From assembly GCA_916988195.3 (NCBI GenBank), contig CAKASQ030000022.1:1-37789 (forward strand): a stretch of DNA of 37,789 bases, in the 5' to 3' direction. Under the pieces are notes generated by a model, which did not search any database, had not been told where the DNA came from, and saw nothing but the letters and a program-made list of their open reading frames with translations. This stretch comes from Oscillospiraceae bacterium. GTDB lineage: Bacteria; Bacillota; Clostridia; Oscillospirales; Oscillospiraceae. Shown in pieces: positions 15,053-22,779 of the stretch. The position numbers and the translations under genes were made by a program. Every line of letters begins with the position of its first letter. The stretch's first letter is position 1.

Positions 15053-15748
15053 TTGAAACTACCGTATGAAAACGAACTGTATGAGCTGCGAAAGTGGATA
15101 GACAATACAAATACGCCCTTAAATATGCAGTTTCTCCACACGCCTCAGGAAATTCAGCGTGTCTATCAATGGATCAACGCAATCGCGAGAGGAATTCAAA
15201 CGGATTATCCTTTCTATGCGACTACGCTCCCCTGTGTTGCAAATATACTCTTTCAGCAAAATGAAATGGGTGCCATTTTCCTAAATCCTGCGGCATTTGG
15301 TGAGTTGGTGGTAATTGTTCGCCATATTGAAGCAGAACCTGTTGTTGTCCAGTTCTGGGCTGAGATTCATCCGCGAATTGCGAATGTCTCCCATGAGTTA
15401 TATGTAGATGGTCACTACTCAACCGCAGCAGAAAAGGCGGTCAAAGAAGTAGAATCTCGTCTGCGTGAAAAGTTTTTGGAGTTAAAAACCGGCGCAGCAG
15501 TTCCCGCGAAGATTGGTGATGTGATTGGCGCACTTATGAGCGAGAACGGCGCTTTCAAATTCTGTGACACAACTACTGCCAGCGGCAGGGACTATCGACG
15601 CGGAATCCAATCTCTGTTTGAAGGAATCATGGCAGCCTATCGCAATCCGGCCGCTCATGCTAATCTTCAATATGAAAAGCGCGAGGCTATGGAGCAAATT
15701 ATGCTGGCAAGCCAACTGATGTATGTGTTGGACAAGCCGCAAATCTAA
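15053..15748 (+). CDS. HEPN/Hypoth_ymh (TIGR02391-like) protein
   Basis: This 231-aa protein has a C-terminal domain (about 115-225) of the Hypoth_ymh/TIGR02391 type, with LYVDGHYSTAAEKAVKEVE and AYRNPAAH. Residues Arg197 to His202 form the Rx4H signature of HEPN RNases, so RNA cleavage in abortive infection is plausible. The N-terminal half (1-110) has no recognised domain. TTG at 15053 is chosen as start because GGGAGG ends 8 bases upstream; the GTG at 15044 lies inside that site. It is the first gene of a three-gene operon with two downstream genes of an ABC-type conflict system. It could be the effector or an accessory RNase. The operon is clearly AT-richer than its neighbours. Confidence 0.75.
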   Translation: MKLPYENELYELRKWIDNTNTPLNMQFLHTPQEIQRVYQWINAIARGIQTDYPFYATTLPCVANILFQQNEMGAIFLNPAAFGELVVIVRHIEAEPVVVQFWAEIHPRIANVSHELYVDGHYSTAAEKAVKEVESRLREKFLELKTGAAVPAKIGDVIGALMSENGAFKFCDTTTASGRDYRRGIQSLFEGIMAAYRNPAAHANLQYEKREAMEQIMLASQLMYVLDKPQI

Positions 15749-15767
15749 GAAGAAGGTGAAATAAATT

Positions 15768-16808
15768 ATGTCATATACTGTAAAGTCATCAGAAAAATTG
15801 CGGAAGTCCGGCGCGGAAACTGAAACAAAAGCATTATTATATTTAATGAACTTCAGATCAGACAGTGATGATATATACTATTTCGTTGTTGACTTCTTTA
15901 ACGATTTAACCGGCATGAATAACATGGCGACACGTTTATGGGACGTACAGTCAAAAGGAAATCATAATGTTGGTCCCAAAGCTATAGGTAGAGAACTGGT
16001 AACGCTATTCAAAAATTACATGAGCGAATTTACATTTGAGACCTATATCCTTTTCGTGGGTAGTGTTTCGGGTGCGCTTAGGAAGGATCCATCACTTACA
16101 GTCTTTGGAATTGAAAACGCTAAAGATACCGCAGTTAAGCTGATTAAAGAGGGCCTTGTTGAAGAAGGTAATGCTAAGGAATATATAGATAATTCCAGTC
16201 TTACAGATACAAATATTGACGCTTTCTTGAAGTCGGTTCTATTTGTGATTGACGATGATAAAGAGCCACGTGAATATGTAAGAGCAATTATAAAGCAGCA
16301 TCCAAATATCGTTCCCGAGGACAAGGTTCTGGATGCGATATTTAATGAAATACGAGATAAACAATCAAGTAAAAAGAATATATCCGTTGTCGAGGGTGTC
16401 GTTATTGAGACTACCGATGAAGCGCTGAATTATTGCCGCCATCTGACTAATAATGAAATAAGACTGATGACACTTCAACGTATTATTAGCAGAGATCCAT
16501 TGAGTCAGGGTATTCCCACCTCTTTTATCCCGATTTATAATTCTTGGCCACCAGAGAGACAACGTGAAATGTTTGAAGACTGTCAAGGTAGTCTATGCAG
16601 GGCGCTGTTCAACAAAAATGCAGCCGATGGGTTCTGGTGCCTTTTTGAAAACACATATCAGTTAATCATAACGCATCCCGATGAACCAGTACAACAATTA
16701 TTTGTACGTCTTCAGGTATTGGGAGATTGCGTCTCGCGTTGCCCGGATTTTGATGCCATTTCGCTAAAGTATTTTATTTCCGTTGTAAAGGATGGTATCC
16801 AACAATGA
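15768..16808 (+). CDS. PD-(D/E)XK-like component of an ABC-3C-type defence system
   Basis: This 346-aa protein begins with a segment that looks like a restriction-endonuclease core: acidic residues in GAETETKALL (about 15-24), SDSDDIYYFVVDFF (31-44), and WDVQSKG (58-64) giving a D-x-Q-x-K site (Asp59, Gln61, Lys63). This resembles the Cap4/DUF4297-type nuclease cores found as effectors in Lamassu and other ABC-three-component systems. The remainder (about 80-346) is mostly helical with no recognised domain. The start has GAAGGTGA upstream. Its stop overlaps the ATG of the ATPase gene (ATGA), so the two products are made together. The assignment rests on motif reading and is moderate. Confidence 0.55.
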   Translation: MSYTVKSSEKLRKSGAETETKALLYLMNFRSDSDDIYYFVVDFFNDLTGMNNMATRLWDVQSKGNHNVGPKAIGRELVTLFKNYMSEFTFETYILFVGSVSGALRKDPSLTVFGIENAKDTAVKLIKEGLVEEGNAKEYIDNSSLTDTNIDAFLKSVLFVIDDDKEPREYVRAIIKQHPNIVPEDKVLDAIFNEIRDKQSSKKNISVVEGVVIETTDEALNYCRHLTNNEIRLMTLQRIISRDPLSQGIPTSFIPIYNSWPPERQREMFEDCQGSLCRALFNKNAADGFWCLFENTYQLIITHPDEPVQQLFVRLQVLGDCVSRCPDFDAISLKYFISVVKDGIQQ

Positions 16809-18424
16809 AAATATTGAGGGTTGCTGTAGGTAATTCAAAAGAAGCGTTTATTGAAAGCCGATTCACCGAAGGGCTGAATATTATTTCCAGTGATGACAAT
16901 AACAAAGGGAAAACCATTGTTATTCAGTCTATGATGTATGCGCTGGGGAATGAACCGACCTTTCCAACTTCTTTCGAATATCAGAAATACTATTATTATG
17001 TTGAATTTGAAGAGCACGGGAAAAATTATCAAATATGCCGTTCTGGGAATGGATTTGTCCTGAGTCAAGGATCGTCCATATTGATTTTTGATAATGTTGC
17101 AGAACTCAAGCGGTACTGGTCAAAACATATTTTTTCACTTCCAGCTATAGTAAAGAATCAGCTTTCAATGATTGTTGATCCTGTACTATTTATGCAGCTT
17201 TACTTTGTTGGGCAGGACAAGAAAGATACTTCAAATATCGCACATCATGGTTTTTATAATAAGCAAGACTACATTGAAATGCTCTATGCGTATGCAGGAT
17301 TAGGTGGCGAACAGCTCTCGCAAGAACGAATTGACGAGATTAAGCACCGAATATCTGAGCTTTCCGATGAAAAGAAAGTGCTTTTGCAACAACACAAAAT
17401 ATTGAAGTCCAAGAAGGCTCCCGTATCATATCTTAGTGCGGAAAGCGATCGCTTGGCATTTGGCGAAAAGGTTGCGAATTTAGAGAGGGTTCAGTCAAAA
17501 ATTGCCGAGCTTCGGAAATTACGTAATGCTTCAACTATTCGGAAGAGCAAATGGGAATATACAATTAATGAGCTACGATCATTGAATCGTTCTATCTCAT
17601 GTGGTGAATTGCGATGCATGGACTGCAATTCTACTAATATTTCATTTAGCACTGGGGAAATATCTCAGACATCATATTCCTTTGATGTGTCTACAGTAGA
17701 GATGAGAACTGAGATAATCAACTCAATCTCCGAGAAAATTGCTGCATACGCGGAAGAGATTCAACGTTTGTCCGCAGAAATCTGTGCCGAGCAAGAAAAA
17801 ATGCAGTCTTTGATGGAAGACGAAAACGTTTCTCTTGAATCTATAGTCGCATACAAAAAAGACATTTTTTCCGCGTCAGACGCAGAGGGCAGAATCAAAG
17901 ATATTGAAAATGAAATCACTTCTCTGAAAAGCCAACTTGTAGCTAACGAGAATTCGTCTCAGGAAACGCAGGCGCGGAGGGTTTCTCTGCTGACCGCAAT
18001 TTTAGGCAAAATGAACGAGCTATACCATCAAATTGATCCGGATGGAAATCTTACGTATACAAGCCTTTTTACTCAGCGAAATGAGGTCTATTCCGGAAGC
18101 GAGGCAACCGTGTTTCATTTAGTGAAGCTTTTTGCCTTACAACAAGTTCTGAGACACAACTGCCCGATCATAGTCGATTCATTTCGCGCTGAGGACCTAT
18201 CAACAGGAAAAGAAAAAACTGTGTTAGAAATATCAAAGTCTATTAACAACCAAGTAATATTAACAACCACGCTTAAACATGAAGAATTAGGTAAGTATGA
18301 TTCTATTGAGGGGGTTAACCATATTAACTACATATCACATATACCCAGCAAGATACTCGATGGCAGATATGTGGCAGATTTTTTAGGGCTGTTATCTGCG
18401 TTGTCCATAAAAGTTCAAAGCTAA
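16805..18424 (+). CDS. Rad50/SMC-like ABC ATPase (DUF2326-type) with zinc-hook cysteines
   Basis: This 539-aa protein has an ABC ATPase head split by coiled coils. The N-terminal P-loop reads SSDDNNKGKT (28-37), keeping GKT but with a variant front part. Coiled coils run about 168-260 and 300-385. Between them CMDC (271-274), with a further Cys266, looks like a zinc hook. The C-terminal lobe has a signature-like YSGSEATVF (429-437) and Walker B CPIIVDSFRAED (453-464). Such small SMC-like ATPases are the sensor/motor in ABC-3C and Lamassu-type systems. It is the last gene of the operon, overlapping the previous one by 4 bases. A role in sensing foreign DNA ends or structures is inferred from family behaviour. 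Confidence 0.8.
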   Translation: MKILRVAVGNSKEAFIESRFTEGLNIISSDDNNKGKTIVIQSMMYALGNEPTFPTSFEYQKYYYYVEFEEHGKNYQICRSGNGFVLSQGSSILIFDNVAELKRYWSKHIFSLPAIVKNQLSMIVDPVLFMQLYFVGQDKKDTSNIAHHGFYNKQDYIEMLYAYAGLGGEQLSQERIDEIKHRISELSDEKKVLLQQHKILKSKKAPVSYLSAESDRLAFGEKVANLERVQSKIAELRKLRNASTIRKSKWEYTINELRSLNRSISCGELRCMDCNSTNISFSTGEISQTSYSFDVSTVEMRTEIINSISEKIAAYAEEIQRLSAEICAEQEKMQSLMEDENVSLESIVAYKKDIFSASDAEGRIKDIENEITSLKSQLVANENSSQETQARRVSLLTAILGKMNELYHQIDPDGNLTYTSLFTQRNEVYSGSEATVFHLVKLFALQQVLRHNCPIIVDSFRAEDLSTGKEKTVLEISKSINNQVILTTTLKHEELGKYDSIEGVNHINYISHIPSKILDGRYVADFLGLLSALSIKVQS

Positions 18425-18451
18425 TCTATAATAAATTTACAATCCATCTTC

Positions 18452-18506
18452 AAAATCCGGGTTGACATCTGCTCGGATTTTGATTATACTATGCTTAACC
18501 CGAATT
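18452..18506 (+). promoter_or_regulatory. Promoter with nested inverted repeats for the XRE-DUF1016 pair
   Basis: TTGACA (18462-18467), a 17-bp spacer and TATACT (18485-18490) form a consensus promoter. AAAATCCG (18452-18459) and CGGATTTT (18474-18481) are a perfect 8-bp inverted repeat around the -35. A second inverted pair, AATCCGGGTT (18454-18463) and AACCCGAATT (18497-18506, one mismatch), flanks the whole promoter. These are likely operators for autoregulation by the XRE protein encoded just downstream. Confidence 0.7.
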
Positions 18507-18520
18507 GGAGGTTGAATTAC

Positions 18521-18877
18521 ATGAAACAACTGGGTATGCGTCTTCGCGCATTGCGGGAAGGCATTGGTTTATCCCAATCAAAATTTGCCGATGTAATCGG
18601 TTCTACACAGTCCAGCATCAACCGTTATGAAAACGGTCAGGCAACGCCGACAGTTGAGCTTCTACGCAAGTATGCGGACTACTTTGACGTTTCAATGGAC
18701 TATATCTTTGCCCGCTGCGATGACCCGCACGGCAAGCTGTATGAGGCAAAACCTCCGGTTGACGCGAACAATCCTGAACTGAGGAAGTTCGTTGAGATGT
18801 GCTTCGATCCGGAATCACCGATGAACGAAAAACTGAAAGAAGCGATGCTGAAAATGCTGGGGGAGGCGAAGACATGA
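18521..18877 (+). CDS. XRE-family transcriptional regulator
   Basis: This 118-aa protein has a Cro/cI helix-turn-helix at about residues 6-62 (LRALREGIGLSQSKFADVIGSTQSSINRYENGQ), typical of phage-type and toxin-antitoxin repressors, followed by a mostly acidic tail. ATG at 18521 is chosen because TGGAGGT lies 8 bases upstream. An in-frame ATG at 18491 begins right after the promoter -10 and would leave no leader. The stop overlaps the start of the DUF1016 gene (ATGA), so the two are co-translated. It probably represses its own promoter. Confidence 0.85.
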   Translation: MKQLGMRLRALREGIGLSQSKFADVIGSTQSSINRYENGQATPTVELLRKYADYFDVSMDYIFARCDDPHGKLYEAKPPVDANNPELRKFVEMCFDPESPMNEKLKEAMLKMLGEAKT

Positions 18878-19896
18878 GCAGTGAATTAACCCATAATCCG
18901 GGACAGTTTGACGAGGTCATCCATATCATCGACAACGCCCGCAGCCGCGCCATGAAAGCGGTCAATGCAGAGCTTATCCAGATGTATTGGAGCGTCGGTG
19001 CGTATTTGTCTGAGCTTTGTTCTGCATCGAGCTTTGGCGATAAGATTATTGACGAAGTTGCCGCATACATTACGCAAAAGAACCCCGGCGTCAAAGGTTT
19101 TAATCGTCGCGGGCTATATCGCATGAAGCAATTCTACGAGACCTACAAGGACGATGAATTTGTGACACCACTGGTGACACAAATCAGTTGGACAAACCAT
19201 CTGCTTATTATGTCCGGCTCCAAGACAGCAGAGGAACGGCATTTTTACATGGCACTCTGCGCAAAGGAACATTATTCCAAGCGCGAGTTGGAGCGTCAGA
19301 TCGGCACATCGTACTACGAACGTTCGATGATTTCCGCCAAGAAGCCGATGCCTGAATCCGTTTCGCATAATGTGCGTGAAAGCATCCTCGATACCTATGT
19401 GCTTGAGTTTCTGGACTTGCCGGAGCAATTTTCTGAAAAGAATCTCCGCAAAGCGATCATCGAAAATTTGAAGCAGTTTATACTCGAGTTTGGTCGGGAC
19501 TTTACCTTTATCGGGGAAGAGTACCGCGTTCAGGTTGGCAATACAGATTTCTTTATTGACCTGCTGTTTTATAACCGTGCGCTCTCCTGCCTTGTCCCGA
19601 TCGAACTGAAAATCGGGAAATTCAAGCCGGAACACATCGGGCAGATCAATTTTTATCTCGAAGCGCTTGACCGCGATGTGAAGAAGCCAAACGAAAATCC
19701 AAGTGTAGGCGTTATTCTTTGCGCCAGCAAGGATGACGCAGTTGTCGAATATGCTCTAAGCCGCAGTATGTCGCCCACCCTCGTTGCAGATTATAGGCTC
19801 TGTCTTCCCGACAAGACGCTTCTCCAAAACAAGCTGCGTGAATTGACAGAGCTTGCGTTGGAAAGCGGCGAAGGCAACGAGGGTGATGAAGACTGA
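18874..19896 (+). CDS. DUF1016/YhcG-family PD-(D/E)XK nuclease
   Basis: This 340-aa protein has the two DUF1016 parts: a helical N-terminal domain (about 10-165, with YWSVGAYLSE and GFNRRGLYRMKQFYE) and a C-terminal nuclease domain (about 175-330). Catalytic signatures are FFIDLLFYN (Asp229), ELK at 244-246 and GQ at 256-257. Family members are widespread in mobile elements and defence islands, usually near other restriction genes. The start ATG at 18874 has GGGAGG upstream and overlaps the XRE stop by four bases. An XRE partner in a single autoregulated operon suggests tight control of a harmful nuclease, toxin-antitoxin style. All signature residues are intact. Confidence 0.88.
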   Translation: MSSELTHNPGQFDEVIHIIDNARSRAMKAVNAELIQMYWSVGAYLSELCSASSFGDKIIDEVAAYITQKNPGVKGFNRRGLYRMKQFYETYKDDEFVTPLVTQISWTNHLLIMSGSKTAEERHFYMALCAKEHYSKRELERQIGTSYYERSMISAKKPMPESVSHNVRESILDTYVLEFLDLPEQFSEKNLRKAIIENLKQFILEFGRDFTFIGEEYRVQVGNTDFFIDLLFYNRALSCLVPIELKIGKFKPEHIGQINFYLEALDRDVKKPNENPSVGVILCASKDDAVVEYALSRSMSPTLVADYRLCLPDKTLLQNKLRELTELALESGEGNEGDED

Positions 19897-19976
19897 ACGC
19901 TGTCATCTATGCCCGCTATTCCTCAGATAGTCATGCAGATGCGGACATTCTGAATTTTTGTTTCAACCTCTTATGA
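19896..19976 (+). pseudogene. Remnant of a serine recombinase N-terminus
   Basis: Directly after (sharing one base with) the DUF1016 stop, frame 19896 reads NAVIYARYSSDSH, a close match to the N-terminus of large serine recombinases (usually MNAVIYARYSSD, where the first Ser is the nucleophile). The match ends within about a dozen codons; the following codons are unrelated and reach TGA at 19974. No start codon or rest of the gene remains. This is a deletion or recombination scar beside the right arm of element 1. Confidence 0.6.
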
Positions 19977-20051
19977 CTTGACTATCGGCAACTCTCAAGC
20001 TACAATCCATGTCCACGCCGGAGAAACTCCCCCGAGTTCACTTGTCTGCCC

Positions 20052-20091
20052 TGACCCAGATTGTGACCCAGGTGTGCGCGAACGCGTGTGG
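20052..20091. repeat. Right arm of element 1: paired TGACCCA motifs
   Basis: TGACCCA at 20052-20058 and 20064-20070 (start spacing 12) is followed by a GC-rich GTGTGCGCGAACGCGTGTGG block. The region from here to 20186 is homologous to 37419-37554 at the end of element 2, and the motif layout resembles the left arms. It is probably an integrase arm-binding region. The gap 19977-20051 shows only an 8-bp inverted repeat pair, GATAGTCA (19926-19933) and TGACTATC (19978-19985). Confidence 0.65.
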
Positions 20092-20186
20092 ACGCAATGG
20101 ATAAAACCTTGCAAAATCCCGCACTTTTCGCTGACGGAACGGACGGATTAGACGTAAAAACACTTAATATCACGAACCGATCGCAG

Positions 20187-20250
20187 CTGGCAGTCATGAG
20201 GTCAGCGGTTCGATCCCGCTTATCTCCACCAGAAAAGTCCTGAAATCTCA
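20187..20250 (+). repeat. attM: middle att copy with partial tRNA-Ala and terminator
   Basis: These 64 bases are identical to 172-235. Bases 20187-20231 are the tRNA-Ala 3' part from the anticodon loop to CCA; the 5' half is absent, so no functional tRNA is made. The terminator hairpin follows at 20236-20263 with one loop base changed (TCAT). This is the junction between the two elements. Confidence 0.9.
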
Positions 20251-20317
20251 TGATTTCAGGACTTTTTCTTTGCTTTTTGCTCCAAATAATCGGCCGCATT
20301 TCTTTAGTCATGCGGCC

Positions 20318-20357
20318 TGACCCAGATTTGACCCAAACGGGCGCGAAAACGCGGTGG
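20318..20357. repeat. Left arm of element 2: paired TGACCCA motifs
   Basis: TGACCCA at 20318-20324 and 20329-20335 with the same following GC-rich block as at 303-342; the sequence is almost identical to that of element 1. Likely integrase arm sites. Confidence 0.65.
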
Positions 20358-20427
20358 ATTTATCGAGATTTATTTGACAAAACAGCACAAATTTCTCTGT
20401 TTTCAAGAATATTTTGAACGTTTGAAC

Positions 20428-20450
20428 GGCGGCTGCAAGTTGCAGCCGCC
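20428..20450. other. Conserved hairpin downstream of int, element 2 copy
   Basis: Same 11-base inverted repeat as 413-435, with the single central base changed from C to G. It lies 14 bases beyond the integrase stop. Confidence 0.6.
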
Positions 20451-20464
20451 GCTTTGGTTTGGGG

Positions 20465-21619
20465 TCAGATCGCGTTGCGGATGGTGTTTCCAATCGCGTC
20501 TGCCGCACTTTGCTTCATACCCGGCGTCGAGTGGACGTAGGTGCTGAGCGTGAACCCCGCACTGAAATGTCCCAGCGTTTCAGACAGCGTCCGCACGTGC
20601 ACGCCGCTTTTCAGCGATAACGTCGCGAATGTGTGTCTCATATCATGAAATCTCACATGCTCCGCGCCGATTTCTTTGATGATCCTGTCGTGAAGTCTGC
20701 GGAATCCATCCGGATCCCACGTCTCTCCCGTGCGCGGAGACGGGAACAAATACGGATTCGCAGGATGTCTTTCGTGCTCCTCTATGAGAAGTTTTACCGT
20801 GTCCTCCGGCAATAGGACTGTGCGAATGGAATTCGGCGTTTTCGGTGTGCTGATGACCAGCTTCCCATTCTGTCGAGCAACGCTTTTATTGATGGACAAC
20901 GTGCGGTTCTGAACGTCCAAGTCCTCCCATCGCAAGGCTAACAGTTCTCCACGGCGCAGGCCCGTTGTCAGCTCCAGATACATTGGCGCGAGAATGCCAT
21001 GCTCCTTCGCTGCGCTCAGGTACGGCCCGATCAATGCCTCAGGCAGAATGTTCATCTCTTTACGCGTGTTCTTCGGAATTTTACATTTCTTCGCCGGATT
21101 TGCTAAAATCAGCTTTTCTTCCACTGCATACTCCAACGCCTTGTTCAGCACCACATGGACACACTGCACCATGCGAGGGCTGAGTCCATGTTCTTTCAAC
21201 TCCGGTTGGTTTTTCTTTTGCACGCGACCGCTCTTGAGCAATTCGTTATAAAACTGTTGGATTTGCAGCATCGTCAGCTTTTCCAGTTTGACGCTTCCAA
21301 GTTTCGGAATGATGTGATGATCAATCGCGTTGTGGTAAAATTCCTTGGTCGAGTATCGCACCTGCGGCTCGACGTAAATGGAGTACCACAGCTTTAACCA
21401 CTGTTCGAGTGTATAGCTCCCTGCTTTCACTGGGTCGAGTTTTTTGCTGTCCTCAATCGCGGCCCGCAGTTTGTCCTTGACCTCTGCCTGTGTCTTGCCG
21501 AGTACATTCTTTGTGATTACTTTCCCGTTTGCATCGTATCCAGCAGTGTATCGGCCTTCCCAGCGTCCGTCTTTCCGCTTCCGAATGTTGCCTTCGCCGT
21601 TGGCTCGTCGTTTCGGCAT
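20465..21619 (-). CDS. int: Tyrosine recombinase (site-specific integrase) of element 2
   Basis: A 384-aa paralogue of the element 1 integrase with the same domain layout and intact catalytic set (Arg222, Lys260, His325, Arg328, His351, Tyr361). The 13 substitutions I count are mostly conservative, for example Arg/Lys and Val/Ile; one, Asp341 to His, lies in the catalytic domain. The start ATG has GGAGGT upstream. Unlike element 1, no complete excisionase gene precedes it. Since both att regions are nearly the same, the two integrases should be able to act on each other's sites. Confidence 0.95.
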   Translation of the reverse strand: MPKRRANGEGNIRKRKDGRWEGRYTAGYDANGKVITKNVLGKTQAEVKDKLRAAIEDSKKLDPVKAGSYTLEQWLKLWYSIYVEPQVRYSTKEFYHNAIDHHIIPKLGSVKLEKLTMLQIQQFYNELLKSGRVQKKNQPELKEHGLSPRMVQCVHVVLNKALEYAVEEKLILANPAKKCKIPKNTRKEMNILPEALIGPYLSAAKEHGILAPMYLELTTGLRRGELLALRWEDLDVQNRTLSINKSVARQNGKLVISTPKTPNSIRTVLLPEDTVKLLIEEHERHPANPYLFPSPRTGETWDPDGFRRLHDRIIKEIGAEHVRFHDMRHTFATLSLKSGVHVRTLSETLGHFSAGFTLSTYVHSTPGMKQSAADAIGNTIRNAI

Positions 21620-21695
21620 CGTGTTTACCTCCTTCGATTTTTGTCAGCACACACGATTACCACAAGCACAGCCGAATAGCAAGTCCGATTTTCCA

Positions 21696-21722
21696 TCAGG
21701 CGCATTTTTGTTCCTCACACTG
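21696..21722 (-). pseudogene. Excisionase remnant (C-terminal codons only)
   Basis: The last codons EEQKCA and stop of the element 1 excisionase are still recognisable here. The next upstream bases jump directly to the sequence that in element 1 lies beyond the xis start (near CCCATTCTGG). Comparing distances between shared landmarks (230 bp versus 31 bp) gives a net loss of about 199 bp. The start codon, helix-turn-helix and ribosome binding site are gone. Confidence 0.8.
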
Positions 21723-22144
21723 CTCCCCCATTCTGGGGATCAAAATTTGTTTTTTGAATGGCCGAAAAGAATCACCCAAGTAAAATTTATTGTTCTGTTT
21801 TCTTCACGCCGCCACGGTGGGCGGACGCGGCGTTTGCGTGGCACAGACCTGCACGGATGCGCGGTCAGCCTGCAAAACCGCACACGTCGGCACAACGCGT
21901 CCCACGCAGCGGAGCAAATGGCTGCGCCGATGTGCATTTCTGACTTGTGCCGTAGTTCAACCGTCAACTCTCCGCTCGCAGGCGGCATTGGGGTCAGGGT
22001 TCTCCCTGCAAGCCGCATTTTGGTACCCAAATGCTATGCTTGCGCTTTTCTTGCAAGGCAAGAAAAGCCTAAAACGCAGCCTGCGTCTCCTGCCGCCGTT
22101 TCGTACACCGCATAAAATCTAGGTTTTCTGCACTTTGGATTCTG

Positions 22145-22218
22145 TAGTCGCTACAATAGTCGCTATGCAAGTTTGAAATTCGAATTTCTGCCCTGTGTAG
22201 TCGCTAGTATAGTCGCTA
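22145..22218. repeat. Four TAGTCGCTA sites (spacing 12-41-12), element 2
   Basis: Sites start at 22145, 22157, 22198 and 22210. The spacing is identical to element 1 although the bases between the pairs have diverged, so spacing itself appears to be conserved. Confidence 0.75.
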
Positions 22219-22233
22219 TGGTTTTCTTACGCC

Positions 22234-22569
22234 GTATTTGCAGCTCGCGCCCCGGCGATGGGGAACAGCGCGGACAAAGCTTGGCAGCTCTCACAGCTCG
22301 TGAAAGGGGTCTCTACTGCTTTCAACCCCAGCCGCGGCAGCCTGTCTTATGTGCAGGCCGGACATTGTGTGTCCAAACAGATTGGGCGGCATGATGCAGC
22401 CTGCCAAGGCTGCCCACGGTGCGTTTCTCGCTCGCCGGAAGCTCGCTGCCTCCGGGTCTTCGCGCGCGCCGTGCGCGTTTCCCAACCTGCGGTGTTATCC
22501 GCGTTGCTGGTTATTCAGTTGTTTGGGATTGTGGTCCCACCCCCATATTTCTCCTAAAGAGCACCAAAA
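22234..22569 (+). ncRNA. Candidate structured noncoding RNA, element 2 copy
   Basis: Counterpart of 2420-2755. The GGACA/TGTCC hairpin (22360-22374) replaces GGACG/TGTCC in element 1, preserving pairing. The GCAGCC/GGCTGC hairpin is unchanged. The CCGGAAGC stem has one mismatch here. It runs into the hairpin at 22570. Strand and RNA nature are inferred. Confidence 0.4.
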
Positions 22570-22604
22570 GGAGCGCTGCGGCCATTATTCGGCCGCAACG
22601 CTCC
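22570..22604 (+). terminator. Hairpin terminator, element 2 copy
   Basis: A 14-bp stem (22570-22583 with 22591-22604) with one C-A mismatch and a 7-base loop is followed by a T-rich stretch and preceded by AAAA. As in element 1 it may serve both strands, here also ending the catabolic operon that runs leftward past 22780. Confidence 0.75.
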
Positions 22605-22779
22605 TTCATTACTTTTCATGGTGCGCTTTGGAATATTTTGTTGTCGGCAGGATTTCCCACCGCAGTTCCATGATAACACTGGAACAAACGTTTTTCAATG
22701 ACGCATCCGAGTACCTTTTTCCGAGATGAGTTCAAATATGGATCAGCTCTTTTAGAGAGATTGCACGATCAAAAGGAAA

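Larger units (their letters stand above)
172..20186. mobile_element. Element 1: tRNA-Ala integrative element with defence cargo
   Basis: The element is bounded by direct repeats at 172 and 20187. It holds a tyrosine integrase, an excisionase-like gene, a conserved noncoding block, a type III R-M/helicase operon with a controller-like regulator, a HEPN/nuclease/ABC ATPase operon, an XRE-DUF1016 pair and a serine-recombinase scrap. No relaxase, type IV secretion, replication or phage structural gene is visible. It is therefore a non-conjugative integrative element that would need outside help to move between cells. Base composition changes sharply between cargo blocks, which suggests stepwise assembly. 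Confidence 0.88.
21731..22690. other. Conserved noncoding backbone block, element 2 copy
   Basis: Homologous throughout to 1921-2880. It has the same order: palindromes (including 22015-22034, with a paired change relative to element 1), the TAGTCGCTA array, the candidate RNA and the terminator hairpin. No credible protein gene is present; similar open frames in both copies are Arg/Pro/Ala-rich and interrupted differently. Bases 22691-22779, up to the kdgK stop, show nothing clear. Confidence 0.7.
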
